Shown here one piece after another: positions 1-13,094 of a stretch of DNA of 64,000 nucleotides (positions are counted from its first letter, which is position 1; the number at the start of each line of letters is the position of its first letter). Source of the stretch: Diploscapter coronatus (lineage: Eukaryota > Nematoda > Chromadorea > Rhabditida > Rhabditidae); contig OZ038422.1 of NCBI GenBank assembly GCA_964036155.1, forward strand, positions 42,307,201 to 42,371,200. The letters run 5' to 3'. Both the position numbers and the translations under genes were made by a program. Below the pieces are notes generated by a model. That model ran no database searches, was not told where the DNA came from, and worked only from the letters and a program-made list of their open reading frames with translations.

Positions 1-2041
1 ACGTCGCTAGCTTTTTGAATAAATGGGAAGTACCTATAGAAGACATACTCGACGTCATAGAGTAAGAAGAACTTACGCTCTGTTATATCCCGGCCAATAA
101 GTAGTGTTGAGAAGATGGGATGTCATATCTTGATGCTCAACCATTGCGCTGAACAAAATATTTGAAAAAAAAAATGTTTGGCCATTTCTGGCGACATTAA
201 TTAGAGTTAAAACTCGGATTTAGTACGATTCCGAGAATTTGTAGAGATCGGTTCAAGTTCACTTGCAGAAAGGTAGGCAATTTCATTTCATCTATGTTGC
301 TAGTAAATGAAAAACTTACGGCATCAGCTCCAGAACGTAGAGAAGTCCGGGGTCTTGCTGTTTCTGCCCTCTCGTGAACTTCTTGTAGTCAACAATCACC
401 CACTCATTGTTGTATGTCCCAGAATTGTGTCGAATGAAGGCTTTGATCCATTCCTTTCCAGTTGAAGCCGTACGAGTGGCTACCTAGAAATTTAACGACT
501 CTCGAACTTTCAAGATTCTTTGCTAACCTGCGACCGAACCCAGTAGAGCAGCGAATTCGATGTGATGTAGGCCCAAAGCTCTTCGTTATGATTCTCAATC
601 GTCGTTTCCAGAATTCCCAATTTAGATGATGTGACGAGAAAGTCATCGAATGAAGCTATTACGCCTGAAATTTAGAAGTTGAAATAGTTTGATCATTTCG
701 AGATGGTCTTTTAATTCGAATTTCGAAATGTCTACAGGTCGGCATATTTTTACAGAACAAGTTCATTTTAACTTCATTTTATTTTCATAATATCATTGTC
801 GTCTTTTCGACTTTTATAAAGTTGAATAAAATAAATTGCCTGGATATCCACTAAATGAGTATTCCTGTCCTGCGTCTCCTGTCAAAAATTTGTACTTCTT
901 CAGAGTTCGGAGCATTATCGAGTATGACATCCATGTGACGTGAGAGAAAAGTAGATCGGAATTATCGGGAAGAAGCTGAATGATTGTAAAGCTTTCTTCA
1001 TACTTTTTCCTATGAAATATTCTTTTAAAAACCTTAACAATAGCCGAGCAATGGCTTCCTTTCTTTGCAAAAGGCGTTTTCGGATCCTTGGGTCTCTTGA
1101 ATTTGACATTCAGATCCAACAGATCGCCAGATATTTGAAGCAGCCTAATCAGTTAGTTGCTCTCATTCAAAACAGTTTTCTTACATCAGTGGCTCAATAT
1201 ATTCTCCATCACTATTTCCATCAATGTCGATGTCGAAATTGTCGTTCAGCAAGGGCTTTCTGTGGTAATACGCATCTTGAATTCCTTTTAATTGAGACAA
1301 GGTAAGTGCAACCTAAATTTTTGTCTTCCTAACGTTATTCTGACTCATATCTAGAGCATGGTGTGAAGATATTTCAATAAATTTATGTGATTAGATTCGC
1401 GAAAAATCCAATGTTTGCATGTCTCTTCATAAAAGTGTTTCTCTACCTGCTTCCAATATTCATCGTGTTTGTGTTCAGCGATTTTGATCGCCATCCACCT
1501 GACATTTTCGCGGATGAATCCTCTTAATTTTTGACAGTATTGCATCTTCCCCTCGCAGTAATCTGACAGCATATTGCGAACATGCAAGGCTATCAAATCA
1601 CGAGTTGCTTTGCCTGAAAATATATTCGTGGCCTTCGTGCAATGGAAGTCAACCTTCTAAATATCCAGCTACATATCCTTGCTTCAAATGATCCAATGAC
1701 TTGTCGACTATTTCCATTTCGAGATAGGTCCAGCTAAAGCCAGAGTTTTCATCGTTCAAAAATTGAAAGTTACCCAGTTTGATTCATCTCATTCAGATAA
1801 TGCACATTCCCGAGATGTTTATGACAGGGTTTGTTGTATTTATCTCCAATTCCATATTCACCGGGGACGTTCTTTTGAACGTGTAAACCTCCGAATTCAT
1901 CTTCACACATCGAATACTGAAAAAAAACGCTATAATTACAAAAACCTTTGACGCATTCCTTACCTCTCGTTCATGTCTATGACTGTTTGTCAAAAACACG
2001 CTGCATAAAATGAGGGTGAATTGAATAAACATTTTGCCCAA
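1..2041 (-). CDS. Phospholipase B-like (PLBD/LAMA family) secreted Ntn-hydrolase, 3' end cut by window
   Basis: Exons read from the minus strand: 1974-2041, 1774-1916, 1654-1733, 1447-1613, 1185-1312, 1033-1144, 840-975, 528-664, 320-483, 77-148 and <1-33. All phases close. The first exon encodes a signal peptide. Later exons carry family hallmarks: MNQTGW, YWKQVALTLSQLKGIQDAY, GSHCSAIVK followed by LLPDNSDLL, SFSGYPG, NSGTYNNEWVIVDYKKF and TTYWPGYN. The family are lysosomal or secreted amidases/lipases of the Ntn-hydrolase fold; the Cys of GSHCSAIVK is the expected nucleophile freed by self-cleavage. The intron at 976-1032 is 57 nt and in frame, so a continuous ORF there would wrongly insert 19 residues. 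The intron at 665-839 seems to use a GC donor. The last roughly 100 residues lie outside the window. Identity is confident; substrate is not known. Confidence 0.93.
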
Positions 2042-3066
2042 GTTGATTTAAGTACTGAAAAGTAGATAATGTCGCTAAATCAAAATCACTACAAAATGAA
2101 CATCGAGAAAATATGTTCGGGCATCGGTGAATTTGTATTAACTTAAAAGCGAAAGCGAAGTGAAGAAAAATGTTAGAAATAGATTGAAACTCCGATGATT
2201 TTAAAACTTTCAAACAAATCGATGGCAAAATCTTTGAATGAGTTGTGATGGGTCACTCATGATATGATAAGAGATAGTGATTGAGTGCGGAAAGAACTCG
2301 AAAAATGACCTGATCAAATCATGATAAAGGTTCGTTTCGCTGCATTTTCATGTGTCCATTTTTTCCCTCTAAATAAATGCGATTGGTAGCAAATCAACGT
2401 TTTCGTTTGAAATATACTTTATAGATCTTTGATTTTTCTACGCCTTTAGTTCCCATGATTTTGCAAGAAAGAATACGTATTACGTGGCGAGTTGTGAATG
2501 GAAAAGTGCAGTTTATTTCTTGTATCACAATGCGACTATTGGAATCTTATTCAATGCAATTTTCAGCAAATGATAGATCAAATTGTGAATAAATAATGCG
2601 ATTAAAAGTGAATCAGGAATGACAAATAAATGATTATATGATTAGGAACTAATCAAGTTCGTTTAATATTGAGATATTTTCATGTCGCGGCGTCGTTTTA
2701 AAACACTAGTTGATTTTGGTTTGCTATCGAAGAATTGCCGAACAGGTTTTATAATTTATCAAAGTTTCCGCAAATTTTAGGCGATGACTTTTATCCAAGC
2801 GTTGAGTTTTTCTAGCGTTTTTGTACTTAGAAACAGTTTATCACAGTTCTGGTGAAAACAATCGGAAAGTTTAAATTGCGTCTTATCTTGTGTCTGCAAA
2901 CGATCTTTGATTTTTTTCTCATTTATCTTTCAATGCACCTAGACAGAACTATAATCTGTTTGTTCAAATTTTCTCGATTTCATCGTTTCTTCATTGTTAC
3001 ACTTCGCCTTCTTTCTCATTTTCCCGCTTTCTTCGCTCATTTTGCAATCGGCTGTAACTTGACCAG
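2042..3066. other. Intergenic region between divergent PLBD and P450 genes
   Basis: About 1 kb of AT-rich DNA separating two divergently transcribed genes, so it should hold both promoters. No convincing coding exon was found. Short open frames on both strands lack family features. Scattered GATA motifs occur around 2263-2325. Confidence 0.5.
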
Positions 3067-5506
3067 ATGATCTTGTTTTCGATATTTTTGTGCCTGATTA
3101 TTTACTTCATCATCAAGCACATTCTTGAAGTCAGGAAATATCCACCAGGTAAAGGTTTGGAGGGAATTACTCTTTGTGTTGAAAATGCAATCTCGAAGAA
3201 AATTTGTTCACCTTCAATCTCAAGAAATTTGAACATTTCAGGCCCAGTTTCGATTCCGATTCTCGGAAATTTATTTCAATTGGCGTATTACATCAAAAAG
3301 ACTGGATCTCCGCTAGGAGCTTTCAAACTTATCAAGGAAGTATTATTTTTAGATTTCTGATCATTTGAAAATAAACAATCTTAATCTTTCCAGCAACACG
3401 GTCCAATATTCACTATTTGGCTGGGTCCATATCCGGCCATTCTGATTTGCGACTATGAATTGGCCGTCGAAGCGATGGTCAAGAAAGGCGCAAATTTCGT
3501 CGATCGATGGAATCCACCTGTAAGTAATATCATTTTTAAAATAGTTTTTTATTTTGAGAGAAAAAATTAGCGATTATAGTTAGTGAAACTTCGCTCACAA
3601 ATAGGACTAAAAATGAAATATTTCCGAAGAATTAGTGAAGAATATCATTTTCTAATTTATTGTTTTCAGAATGTAGATGTGCTGAGGAGTAAGTAGCAAC
3701 ATTTACCCACAATTAAAGGTTAGAAATGAACTTAATCAGAGGGCCATGGGTTGATGTTCTCCAACGGTGATTATTGGGTTGAGCAGAGACGATTCACTCT
3801 GCACACACTGCGAAATCTGGGAGTTTCGAGGAACATCATGGAAAGACGAATTCTCGACGAGTTTCACATGAGGTTAGATTTCTACCAAACAATCAGCAGT
3901 TTGAATTTTCTTGCAAGGATAATTGTAATGTTTTAGGAGATTATTCATTTATGTAAAAATGGTTTTTTGATAATGTAGCGGTTCAGATTTGATGACGTAA
4001 AATCTGACGATGCAATCTTCATCAACGAAGTGTTCGAGTTACTTACTGCAAACGTCATCAATCGAATACTTTTTTCGTACGGATTCGATGAGGTAAATCA
4101 ACAAGCATTTTCTCTAATGGAGATTATTAGTTTAGAAAAATCTAGACAAATTCTACTCGCTAAAGAAGCGAATGGATTATCAGCTCGACAATGCTAATCT
4201 ACTAGAAGCCTGTGTTCCGGAATTCGCACAGAAATTTTCTTACTTCAAGTAAAAGAACTCTCACTCCTAGAGTAAAATTTTTGCCTCCAGAAAACGCTCC
4301 GAGAAAATGATGGAACCATTTTTCGACGTCAAGAATTTCTTGCAAGATCAAATTGTTGAAAGGTAGGATAATGTCTTGTAATTTTTTGATAATTTGTTTT
4401 AGAATGGAGGAGATTAAAAATGGCACACATGAAGTAGGAGAAGAACCTATTGATTTCGTCGATGCATATTTGATGGAGATTCAGAAAATGGAGGACAACC
4501 ATATCGAGAGCTCATTTTCGTAAGGTTTTCTAAAGATTTTCGATGGAAGATAAATTTTAACCAGTATTTTCTATCTTTTCGTCATATAATTTATTTTTCA
4601 CTCAAAGTGATTATTGCTAAATTCTATACCTTCTGATATTCAGATTGGAGGCTCTAGTTATGGCAGTATTTGATCTCTACTTCGCTGGACAGGAGACAAC
4701 AGCAGCGACTTTAGCCTGGGCCGTTTGCTACTTTCTTAATCATCCAGACGTAAGCAAATCAAAACTTTAGCAATGATTTTCACATACGAATTTCAATATG
4801 CAGGTGGTTGAGCGAGTTCGAAGCGAACTCCGCGATGTAACTGGTGGCAATCGCGATCTGTCGCAAAATGACAAGCTGAAGACTCCATATTTCAACGCAA
4901 CAATTCATGTAAACGTTCCATATTTCCATCTTTATCCTACCTGAACCTATAGAATATCGACTTTGAGCATCGTTTAATACCATTAAATGACTTATTTCGA
5001 TTGATTTAGGAGATTCAAAGACTCGCAAATATAGTGACGATCAATTTGTTTCGTCGAGCAGCTGAAGATGTGGAAATTGGCGGAGTGACGATTCGGAAAG
5101 GGCAGGCTGTCACTGCGCAAATTGGGAACATTCTCATCGATGAGAGATATTTCGTTGATCCCGATAAAGTATGAACATATGGAAATGCTCACTTATTTTT
5201 GCTAAAATATTCAGTTCAACCCCGATCGATATTTATCTGACGAGAAATTGGAGAACCAGACAATTCCGTTTGGTATTGGCAAGAGAGCCTGTTTGGGAGA
5301 ATCACTAGCGAAGGCAGAACTATATTTGGTAAAAATAATATCTAGTTATAATAACAATTCATTTTAAAATTTAGATAATCGGAAATCTTGTTCAGCGTTA
5401 TAAAATAGAAGCTGCTGATAAAACTCCCTCGGAAAATCCGCTAAATGCGAGTGCGGCTGCCAGAAAGCCAGAGAAATTCTATATTCGACTAAACGAAATT
5501 AAGTAA
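3067..5506 (+). CDS. Cytochrome P450, CYP33-like, 493 aa
   Basis: Fourteen exons: 3067-3148, 3242-3339, 3394-3519, 3670-3688, 3740-3872, 3987-4092, 4136-4248, 4291-4362, 4403-4519, 4644-4749, 4804-4908, 5010-5168, 5215-5328, 5375-5506. All phases close. The protein starts with an N-terminal membrane anchor followed by a PPGP-type hinge. The I-helix motif AGQETT is at about residues 303-308, the K-helix ExxR is EIQR at about 360-363, and the heme-binding loop FGIGKRACLG places the heme-ligating Cys near residue 438. The stretch GHGLMFSNGDYWVEQRRF resembles the nematode CYP33 family. It should be an ER-bound monooxygenase for lipids or xenobiotics; the substrate cannot be read. Exon 4 is only 19 nt and is placed by phase alone. 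The start codon lies just after a ...GACCAG site. Confidence 0.95.
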
Positions 5507-5528
5507 ACTTTGTAACATTATCTAGTTC

Positions 5529-5738
5529 TTTAGTTAGAAACCACAAGCCACGCCCACTTCTGCCTTTGAAAAGAAACAAAAACCGTCGCGCTCACTTCAG
5601 ATGACAATAACTTTGCATAGGATGAACCGTTTTGCAAATTTCAAATTATTTAGAATCTGAAAAATACGGGCCTTTAGAAAATATAGCATTTGGTATTCTG
5701 CACCCTACAATAAAATCGACTTGTGGTCTCTAGCTAAA
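5529..5738. repeat. Small TIR element (MITE-like) just 3' of the P450 gene
   Basis: The ends form imperfect inverted repeats of 19 bp. The left end, 5529-5547, reads TTTAGTTAGAAACCACAAG. The right end, 5720-5738, reads on the minus strand TTTAGCTAGAGACCACAAG, a two-base difference. The interior has no ORF. It begins about 22 nt after the P450 stop codon, so the 3' UTR probably runs into it. No clear target-site duplication was seen. The rest of 5507-6031 is AT-rich and shows nothing else. Confidence 0.55.
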
Positions 5739-6031
5739 CAAATGAATTTAGAAAAATTTCGAATATAACCTATAAAATTATGTACATTTTATTTGACCTT
5801 TAGTATAATTTAAATTTTCATAAGATTATCGTCTGTTTTAATTCGTCAATTCATTCACATTACATTTTAGATGAAATAGATTCAATATAAAATTATAATA
5901 AAGATGTGCAGCGATAACTATGCAATGATTTCAATTGCAATATAAAAATGAAATAAAAATGCATTACATTACAATTATGTATGCTTAAAAAGCGAATGAC
6001 TGGGCAATATTCCATTAGTGAGAAATGAATT

Positions 6032-8417
6032 TTAACTAGAACTGCATGCGGAAAACCGAAATTCTGTAGAAGACGGCTCGTAGTTCAGCTTGACGATAAA
6101 TTTCTGTCCAGATTTGTTAGTCAACGTGGCAGATTCGTCTTCGCTGTATTCAATAGCTCCGTCGGGCACGAACTCCATTATGTCCCAAATCGATTTCGCC
6201 TCTTCACGTCCACTGCCATCGGAATGATGAATCTGGTACTTGATCGGCTCGTTCATTTTATTCTCGTAAACTTTCTGAAAAATAAAGATAAAAATTATGT
6301 TTCAAACAATTGTCAACAGAGAGTAGAGGAGAAACACGTTGTGTTACCTTATTCTGAATCCATGTCCATTCATATCTTTACACTTGTCAGCATTGATTTG
6401 AAATTTTGCACACATGTGAGTTTTGCAAGATATGAAAATATACAAGAATTAAAATCTGACAAATGTAAGGACTGTGATCCATCGATTCGCATAATAACTA
6501 TGACCGATACTTTTGTTCGATATTGTAGATAAATTTTCATGGGCAATTTAAACTCAAGTAAAAAAATTGTAAATATAACACTGATATCAAAGGATAAATA
6601 TGTTATCAAGGACTATCACCTGGATCAATTTGGCAATTCCTTGAATTGATATCTTCCGATCAACTATCTCCATATGTTGAACATTATCAAATAGTAGAAG
6701 CTGTTCATCCTTCATATCTTGATCCGATATTTTTACAAATTTCCTCGCCTAAATTTTAGGCATTAATTTAAGTTTAATTTCTAAGTAATTAATATAATGA
6801 AATTGAATTATGAACGATTATCAAAAAGCATAAAATACAAATAATCTCGTTACCAATAGGCAGTATTAAAACTATTGAAATTAAACTACCTTGCGAGTTT
6901 GTTCAGGGAAAATGAACTCATGGCAGGATTTATTCACCTCTGATGTTTCCTCGTACGTGATTGCTTCAATGCCTAGATTCGTTTATTTTAGAAAGAAAAT
7001 GGAAGTTGTAAAATAATATGGAATTTAATGAACCTTTAGAAAAGAGCTTCGAATTGAAGACTGCCTTCGAATCAATCGAAATAGCGCCGAAAAATGCCGA
7101 AGAAACAGGGGCGACATTGATATCTTCGGACTCAATTATAGATACAAGCGAGCCCAACAGAGAATCTCCACCTTCAGCCTAAAATTTGATGAAACTGAAA
7201 GGTAATCATCTAAAGTTGGTTTCTATGAGCTATAATTCTTCAGGGCAGAGAACTAGAATAATCGAGTTATACCTACAATGATTTTGATTTTCCGAACAGT
7301 AGCGTAATAATTAGTGAGAAATATCAGATGATTCTTAGCGTGGAGCAGGGCTTCCTCAAGATTACGGCATTTGAAATAGGTATCTTCTAAAATTCTTGAT
7401 TCATCCTTCATTAATTTAAAATGCAATATGATTGAATGTTCATTCAATAGATAAATACTAGTAAAATGAAATCTTACCGAATCTCGGAACGATGAAATTC
7501 TCTTTGTAGCACTTATGTGGTTCGATATAATCGCTGGCAACAAGCTCGTCCTTGAATTTTTCCGGATTGTCGAAATGTTCATCGCAGCATTTCACCGAAA
7601 AGTTGTTGTCAAAATGGATTCTCGTAGGATTTGGTTCCGAATTCTCGTCGACTTGATATTCAAAAATATCACTAACTATTCCAATACGATACAGTTCGAA
7701 CTAAAACATTCATTGAAGTAAATTATGCTTTGTCACACAGTTATAAGTAGTGCCATAATAATTAGTCAGAATTTTTTATATGAAAAATAAATCAAAATTA
7801 GAATAAAATTTGGACTTGTATGGTATCAAAATCGCATCCAAATATGATGTAATTTAGGAATAAATCTACAGCCAATGTGATAGTGAAAATTTTTCGTATC
7901 ATCACATAAATATCGTGTTCTGATAGCGTAATCTCAAAGTATAAATCAGTGAGTACTTTTGACGCAGTGTAAAATTGAGTTTTTTGAAGAATATAAGAAA
8001 TCTAGAATGCTTTGGTTGATCCAAAGTTATTCTACGAATCTTCAAAATTAGTTCTTGAACATTAATTTCATCTTCACATTCACTGACCAGAAATAATAAG
8101 AAAAACGAGTATGCTAATTTTGAAACTCGCAAAATTTATTGGATGACACAACCAATAATTGATGCTGAGAATGCTTGACTAACCGCATAGCCATGGTCCT
8201 CTTGCGGCTGGACGACACTCTTAACCAATTCGATTGTGACCTCGCTGTTCCTCTGCTGCATTCGATGTCTGATGGGGGATTTCTCAGAGTGGGCGATTGA
8301 ATACAGTCGCGAATTGGTTCGGGCTATTTGAGTCAAGTCGCGCAAACCCAGAAACGAATACATTTCAAATATTAACTCGGTCGGAAACTTGTCAATCATT
8401 TCTTTCTGAAAACTCAT
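6032..8417 (-). CDS. F-box protein, nematode-type, about 374 aa
   Basis: Proposed exons on the minus strand: 8226-8417, 7478-7700, 7277-7386, 7034-7178, 6890-6972, 6620-6748, 6032-6274. The N-terminus contains an F-box-like stretch (FPTELIFEMYSFLGLRDLTQ) that would bind SKP1. The remaining roughly 310 residues are of the type found C-terminal to nematode F-box domains, ending in a Ser-rich tail. Nematodes carry hundreds of fast-evolving F-box genes, taken to be substrate receptors of SCF ubiquitin ligases. The least certain joint is the first donor at 8225/8226; other phase-0 donors nearby are possible. If exon 1 is unspliced it reads to a stop at 8136. The region just below 8132 looks signal-peptide-like but has no ATG and is treated as intron. 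Confidence 0.7.
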
Positions 8418-9350
8418 TGGTAAAACGAGAAAATAGCATCATACACGTTACAAAAATTACGAATACGAAGAAAGAAAACAGAGAAAGATAAGATATAGAG
8501 GATAAATAAAGTTTTGCTAAATGATAGAAAATAATCGAATCGATGAAAATTCCGTCGTTCGTGCTAATGAACGTAAACTGGCGAATGTCAATCAACGTTG
8601 GATATAGCAGCATTTTTTTTTTTTGCAAAAATTGCAGTATTATCTTCAGGTCATAAATCAAGGTGGATTTTAATGAAGTTCAAAATTTTTGCAAACGCAT
8701 GAAGTTAGGTGATTTCAAAATTACATTCATAATGATTCTTTTAAAAGTTGTTTATTCCGTTCGAAGACTTTCGATTAATAATCTATCCGTTTTATTTATA
8801 AATTTGGAGTAGATAACAATTCAAATAAAAATCAATAATAAAGAAATGCATGCTTCAAATGGTGTGAGTAAATTTTTAATGCCGAAACAGTCTCACAATA
8901 TCTTTTCTTGGCTCTAAACACTACTATGGCACAACATATTTTCTTTGTAAAATCATATCACTCAGATCTAGTTACTTCAAAAGCGTGAGAATAATAGATA
9001 AAAATTTCGAAGTTTTCTACAAACCAATGATAAACAAAAAAAGGACTAGTATTTAGACTCAATTATTCAAATTTTAGGTGGTTATTTTGAGCATATCACA
9101 AAGCTTATAGTTGAGCAGGAAAAGGTTGGAAGAAAACTAGAGGAAGGATTTTCGAATGTTCATTCTTTCTCTCCTTCACTCTTCCCTCTTCCCTCTGCAC
9201 ACCCACTCATTTTACACATTGCTAAATTGATCATTCGCATTTTTCTGCCAATCTTTTCTTAGCTCATTTTTATTCTTATTTCTATTTTATTTTAGGCCCT
9301 AATCTAGTGTTTTCTAAGATGATTTACAAAACTCATTCCTTTCTTTGGAC
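8418..9350. other. Intergenic, no gene seen
   Basis: AT-rich DNA upstream of the F-box gene and downstream of the oxidase gene. It includes short T and A runs and a pyrimidine-rich stretch at 9160-9300. The open frame at 8392-8661 is low-complexity and hydrophobic and is not credible as a gene. Confidence 0.45.
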
Positions 9351-11754
9351 CTACAGCTTACTTTTGGCAGCGATTTCGGGAGCAGCAAGTTCGATCGCTC
9401 TGAGTGCAGTGCCCCAGCCCAAAGTAATTCCATTCGAGCCGTGCCCATAGTGGTGAATCAGCTGAACGTTTAAATAATATTAATATGCATCTTTGAAAGT
9501 TTTTACAACTAGTCTTGCATCTTCAGCAGATCGGCCATTATAGAAATAGTTCCAAAAGAAACAAGTTTTTTTTTTTTTTTCATTTATAAATTTTCAGAAA
9601 ACCTCTAGTCGGCTCAGGGAAAATCAACTTTTAGTGTGTCTTACCGTATACGGTTTCTGCTGTTTCGTCCTCTTCTCGACTTTCTCGATGCGAACCTGCT
9701 TCCTGTGGGGTCGCAACCCACACCACTCTTTCACCACTTTTGCGCCCTGAAATTCGAGAAATCTTTAGTTTGATCTGAAGAGCCTCTCGAACCTTCATAG
9801 CCGGATGCAGTTTGAGGTATCTTTCCCAAATGTCCTTTCTATCTTCATCTGTAATTTGCATGTCCCAGCGCCCATCCTGCTTCACAGAGCCCAAGACAAT
9901 CGTGTCTGTTCTGAAAAATGATCAAGTTTTAACCTCATCAAAGATGAGACTCTGAAAACAAGAAAAAAAATGTTATGTTGTGGAAAAATAGTGATTCCTT
10001 ACTTCGGAATGGTGAACGTGGCGAAATCTCTGTAGTTGAAATGCTTGTGCCATGGAGCTTGAATCTGAAATTTTCAAATTTATCTATTAGAATTTAAAGA
10101 CAGGCTGTACTTCAATAGCGATTCCCCTGTTAGGTTGCATTTGGTTGTCGTCGCCGGCCAATTTGGCTCCGTCGATTCCCGCACAGTTGAAGATCAGCGA
10201 ATACCCTTCTTCGGCGAGCTGAAAATGTAAAAAATCTAAGCTTGTTTGGTTCATGACTTTTTCGGTAAATTCATAATATTGAAACGTTGAATGGCATGGT
10301 AATTTTGGAAAAATATATTTGCATCGTAGAATCGTCGCAGATGAAATAGAATAGGGTTTGGTAGGGAAAGAATCTCTTCTCATACTAGTTCGTATGCAAC
10401 AATGCAACTTTTGCAAGAGCCTTTCCTTTGTTACCAATGACATAAATTTTATTCAGATGAAAAAAGAAATTTTCAATAAAAGCTTTGGCCTAACCAAAAT
10501 ATTCTCGTAGTTTTAGGTTGTCATTGATAAAATTTGAGTATTTTTAAAATTTTAAATGTATGAAATTTGTCTAACCTTATCAAAATCGTCGATTTCCCTC
10601 TGGACGAATTTGACGTTGCTCTGTTGAAGGGTTCGTTTGAGGAAGGGCACGTACATGTTGCCCTCTGCTGCGAATGCCGTGTAGTGGATGCAGTATCTGA
10701 AACATAGTATTTTTAAGCACTTTGTAAGTCTCATGACATCACGATATGAGACATAGCCGAAATAGCATACGATATATTTTCTCATATTTTTTCCATATTT
10801 TATGTCATGATGTCTTGCGATTGGGAAGTTGCCCATTTTTATTGTTTATGAAAGCTAAAATATTGTATTCCCACTTAGAAGGTTCAACAAACAGCTCGTT
10901 GATTTCTCGGTTAGTCAGCCATCGAAAATTGTAGACAATGTCGCTATAAGCGCGCTCCTGAAAATGTATAATTAGCTTTGTCCATCTGAAAATCTAATGG
11001 GATCGAAGTGTCGAGAGATGATAACTGTGGAAGCTCGATGAAAGATTATTTAATTAGGTTCTACTTACACAATACCTCATATTATGCTGTCAAAGGCTAT
11101 CAACCCTTCATTTCTTCTGCATTTTGGATTATCGATTCAGGCAAAAATAGAAAGTGCAAGTCATATAAAATTATCTTTGCATAAAAATCTACCTGATCAA
11201 CAAGTTTCTCTTTATCTTCAGATTGAATATGCCCAGACACGAGTTTCACTCCAGTTTCTGCTCCGGACTTCGTTCGATACAATTCAGCAAACCATTTGAA
11301 TGACGCTCGACCGTATTCTCTGTAAAATATCGCTTTTAAAGCTTTGTGAATCGGGAGCGAGAATAAATTGCGAGTCTAGTTTAACAGATTTTTGAATCAA
11401 ATCCGACTAGAAAATTTATGAAGATAAAATTTTATTTCAATTGTCTCATTCTTGTCTGTGATATTTAAAAATTTACTTGTTATCAGGATTGTCGATTCGG
11501 AAAAGTCCCGCTGGACCGAAGCTGCAGCTCTGCTCGAACGGACGGTCGTGAAATACGGTTACCTGAAATAGTTGCAACTTTCAACAAGAAAAATTGGTCA
11601 TGGAAAGTTCATTTCTGTACTGCATTAAATTTAGGATTTGCTAAAACTTTTTTTAGGAAAATACCTCGATATTCGGGTATTTCTTGATGAGGGCCAGTGC
11701 AGTGGAGCATCCGACCACTCCTTCTCCAACAATAGCTGCTTTCAGAAGCGTCAT
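9351..11754 (-). CDS. D-aspartate/D-amino-acid oxidase, peroxisomal, 335 aa
   Basis: Ten exons on the minus strand: 11665-11754, 11477-11562, 11193-11319, 10875-10957, 10576-10696, 10111-10218, 10003-10064, 9793-9910, 9645-9746, 9351-9461. Phases all close and the length matches the family (about 340 aa). The N-terminus has the FAD dinucleotide motif GEGVVGCSTAL at about residues 10-20. Other marks are FGPAGLFRIDNPDN, NCAGIDGAKLAGD, WCGLRPHRKQVRIE and the C-terminal HHYGHGSNGITLGWGTA. The last three residues are SKL, a PTS1 signal, so the enzyme should act in peroxisomes, oxidising D-amino acids to 2-oxo acids, ammonia and hydrogen peroxide. Whether it prefers D-Asp/D-Glu or neutral D-amino acids cannot be told. 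A TTTCAG site lies 6 nt before the ATG, consistent with trans-splicing. Confidence 0.95.
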
Positions 11755-13094
11755 TTGAACCTGAAATTTGAAGATCAGCTTTAATAACCCCATGTTATTA
11801 AGAAGTGCGGAAACTAACGAAGAGCTCGTTAAAATAGTGGAGATAGTGAAAGATAGAGGAGAATGCATAACAACATATCAACTGAAAAAGGTATGCGAGT
11901 GGCCTTGCAAAGCAGTAGGTGCGACACTTTGAAATAGAAATCCGAAAAAAAACAAAATTCACGATACAAATTTATTCTGCGAAAAAAACAAAGAAATCCA
12001 TAGAAAATTGGCGATGATAAACGATGAATAATGAAGTATGAAGTACGAAGTACGATTGAATGAGATAGAAAGGAAACGTTAAAAGCGAGTGATTAGACAT
12101 GTGGTTTGCTACCCAGTGCCCAAAATGGCCGTCACCTGGGCCGAGGGGCTGAGATTCAAAAGCATATCGTATCGTATCCGCTCATAATTCTCAACGCTAT
12201 TCCAAATACAACAAGTTAGCAACAAATTTGGAGATTAGAAAAATATTGTTACCAGAAAAATCGTTGAATAAAATAATTCATTTCGTGATTTTTCTGACAA
12301 ACTTCGAATGATACATGATAGTTGAAAAAGAAATTAGCCGCAATTATAAGATGTTCAGGGGTAAAATATGAAGATTCAGAGTATTTCAATAAGATTAAAT
12401 TTGAACCTCATATTCTCAGGAATTTCAAAAATCGCCAGGAGCAAGTTTCAATTTAGCTATCACAATTTTCGATCTCAAAAGAAAAAAAACAATTTTTACA
12501 AGTAATTAGCCAGATATTTTGCGAAAATACACAAGAAGAAAAGCTTTGTGCGAGGTCGAGTTTCTTCAGGGTACGACTATATTCGAAGTTGACTAAAACT
12601 AGATTGAAATGATTAGAAATTATTCGGATTTAAAGTACTCAGAGTAGGTTTCTGTGGAAATTTGAGATAATCAGGAATTCCTGCATGATTAGATAAGCTT
12701 CACTTGGAAAATTTAGAAAATCATTAATGGAACGGCTTTCAAAATTATGATAATTTTGCCCTATTAATAATTTTTAAATTCAAAAACTAAGCAAATAGTT
12801 AGCAGAAAGTTTGACCCGTTGTCTGAATGTCTGTATGAACAAATTGATCGATGGGAAAACGTCCTCTTGAAAAGGAAAGAAAATGGGGAAAAGTAATAAA
12901 AACGAGTAAGTAATGATAATAATGATAACACAGGGCGCATTCAGAGAGCGATCAGAAAGCGTAATTCACATATCGCATAGTTTATAAATAATCGTTTTTC
13001 TTCAGATAAACCACGCGATAAAATGTTTTTTTTCTTAAAATAAATCATCCTAAGCATCAAAAATGCATTTTTAAATCAATGATTTATCATTTTT
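11755..13094. other. Intergenic, no gene seen
   Basis: AT-rich sequence upstream of the oxidase gene, running up to the LINE insertion. It includes a short tandem of GAAGTA/GAAGTACGAAGTACGA type near 12031-12056. No exon or RNA gene could be supported. Confidence 0.45.

Noticed and set aside
814..1119. Continuous open frame through GSHCSAIVK into VFKRIFHRKK in the PLBD-like gene
   Set aside because: A 57-nt in-frame intron (976-1032) with good sites restores the conserved CSAIVK/LLPDNSD joint, so the insert is intronic.
7902..8132. Open frame with a signal-peptide-like start (RVSKLAYSFFLLFLV)
   Set aside because: It has no ATG (TTG at the apparent start), lies within the intron needed to join the F-box exon to downstream exons, and follows an in-frame stop.
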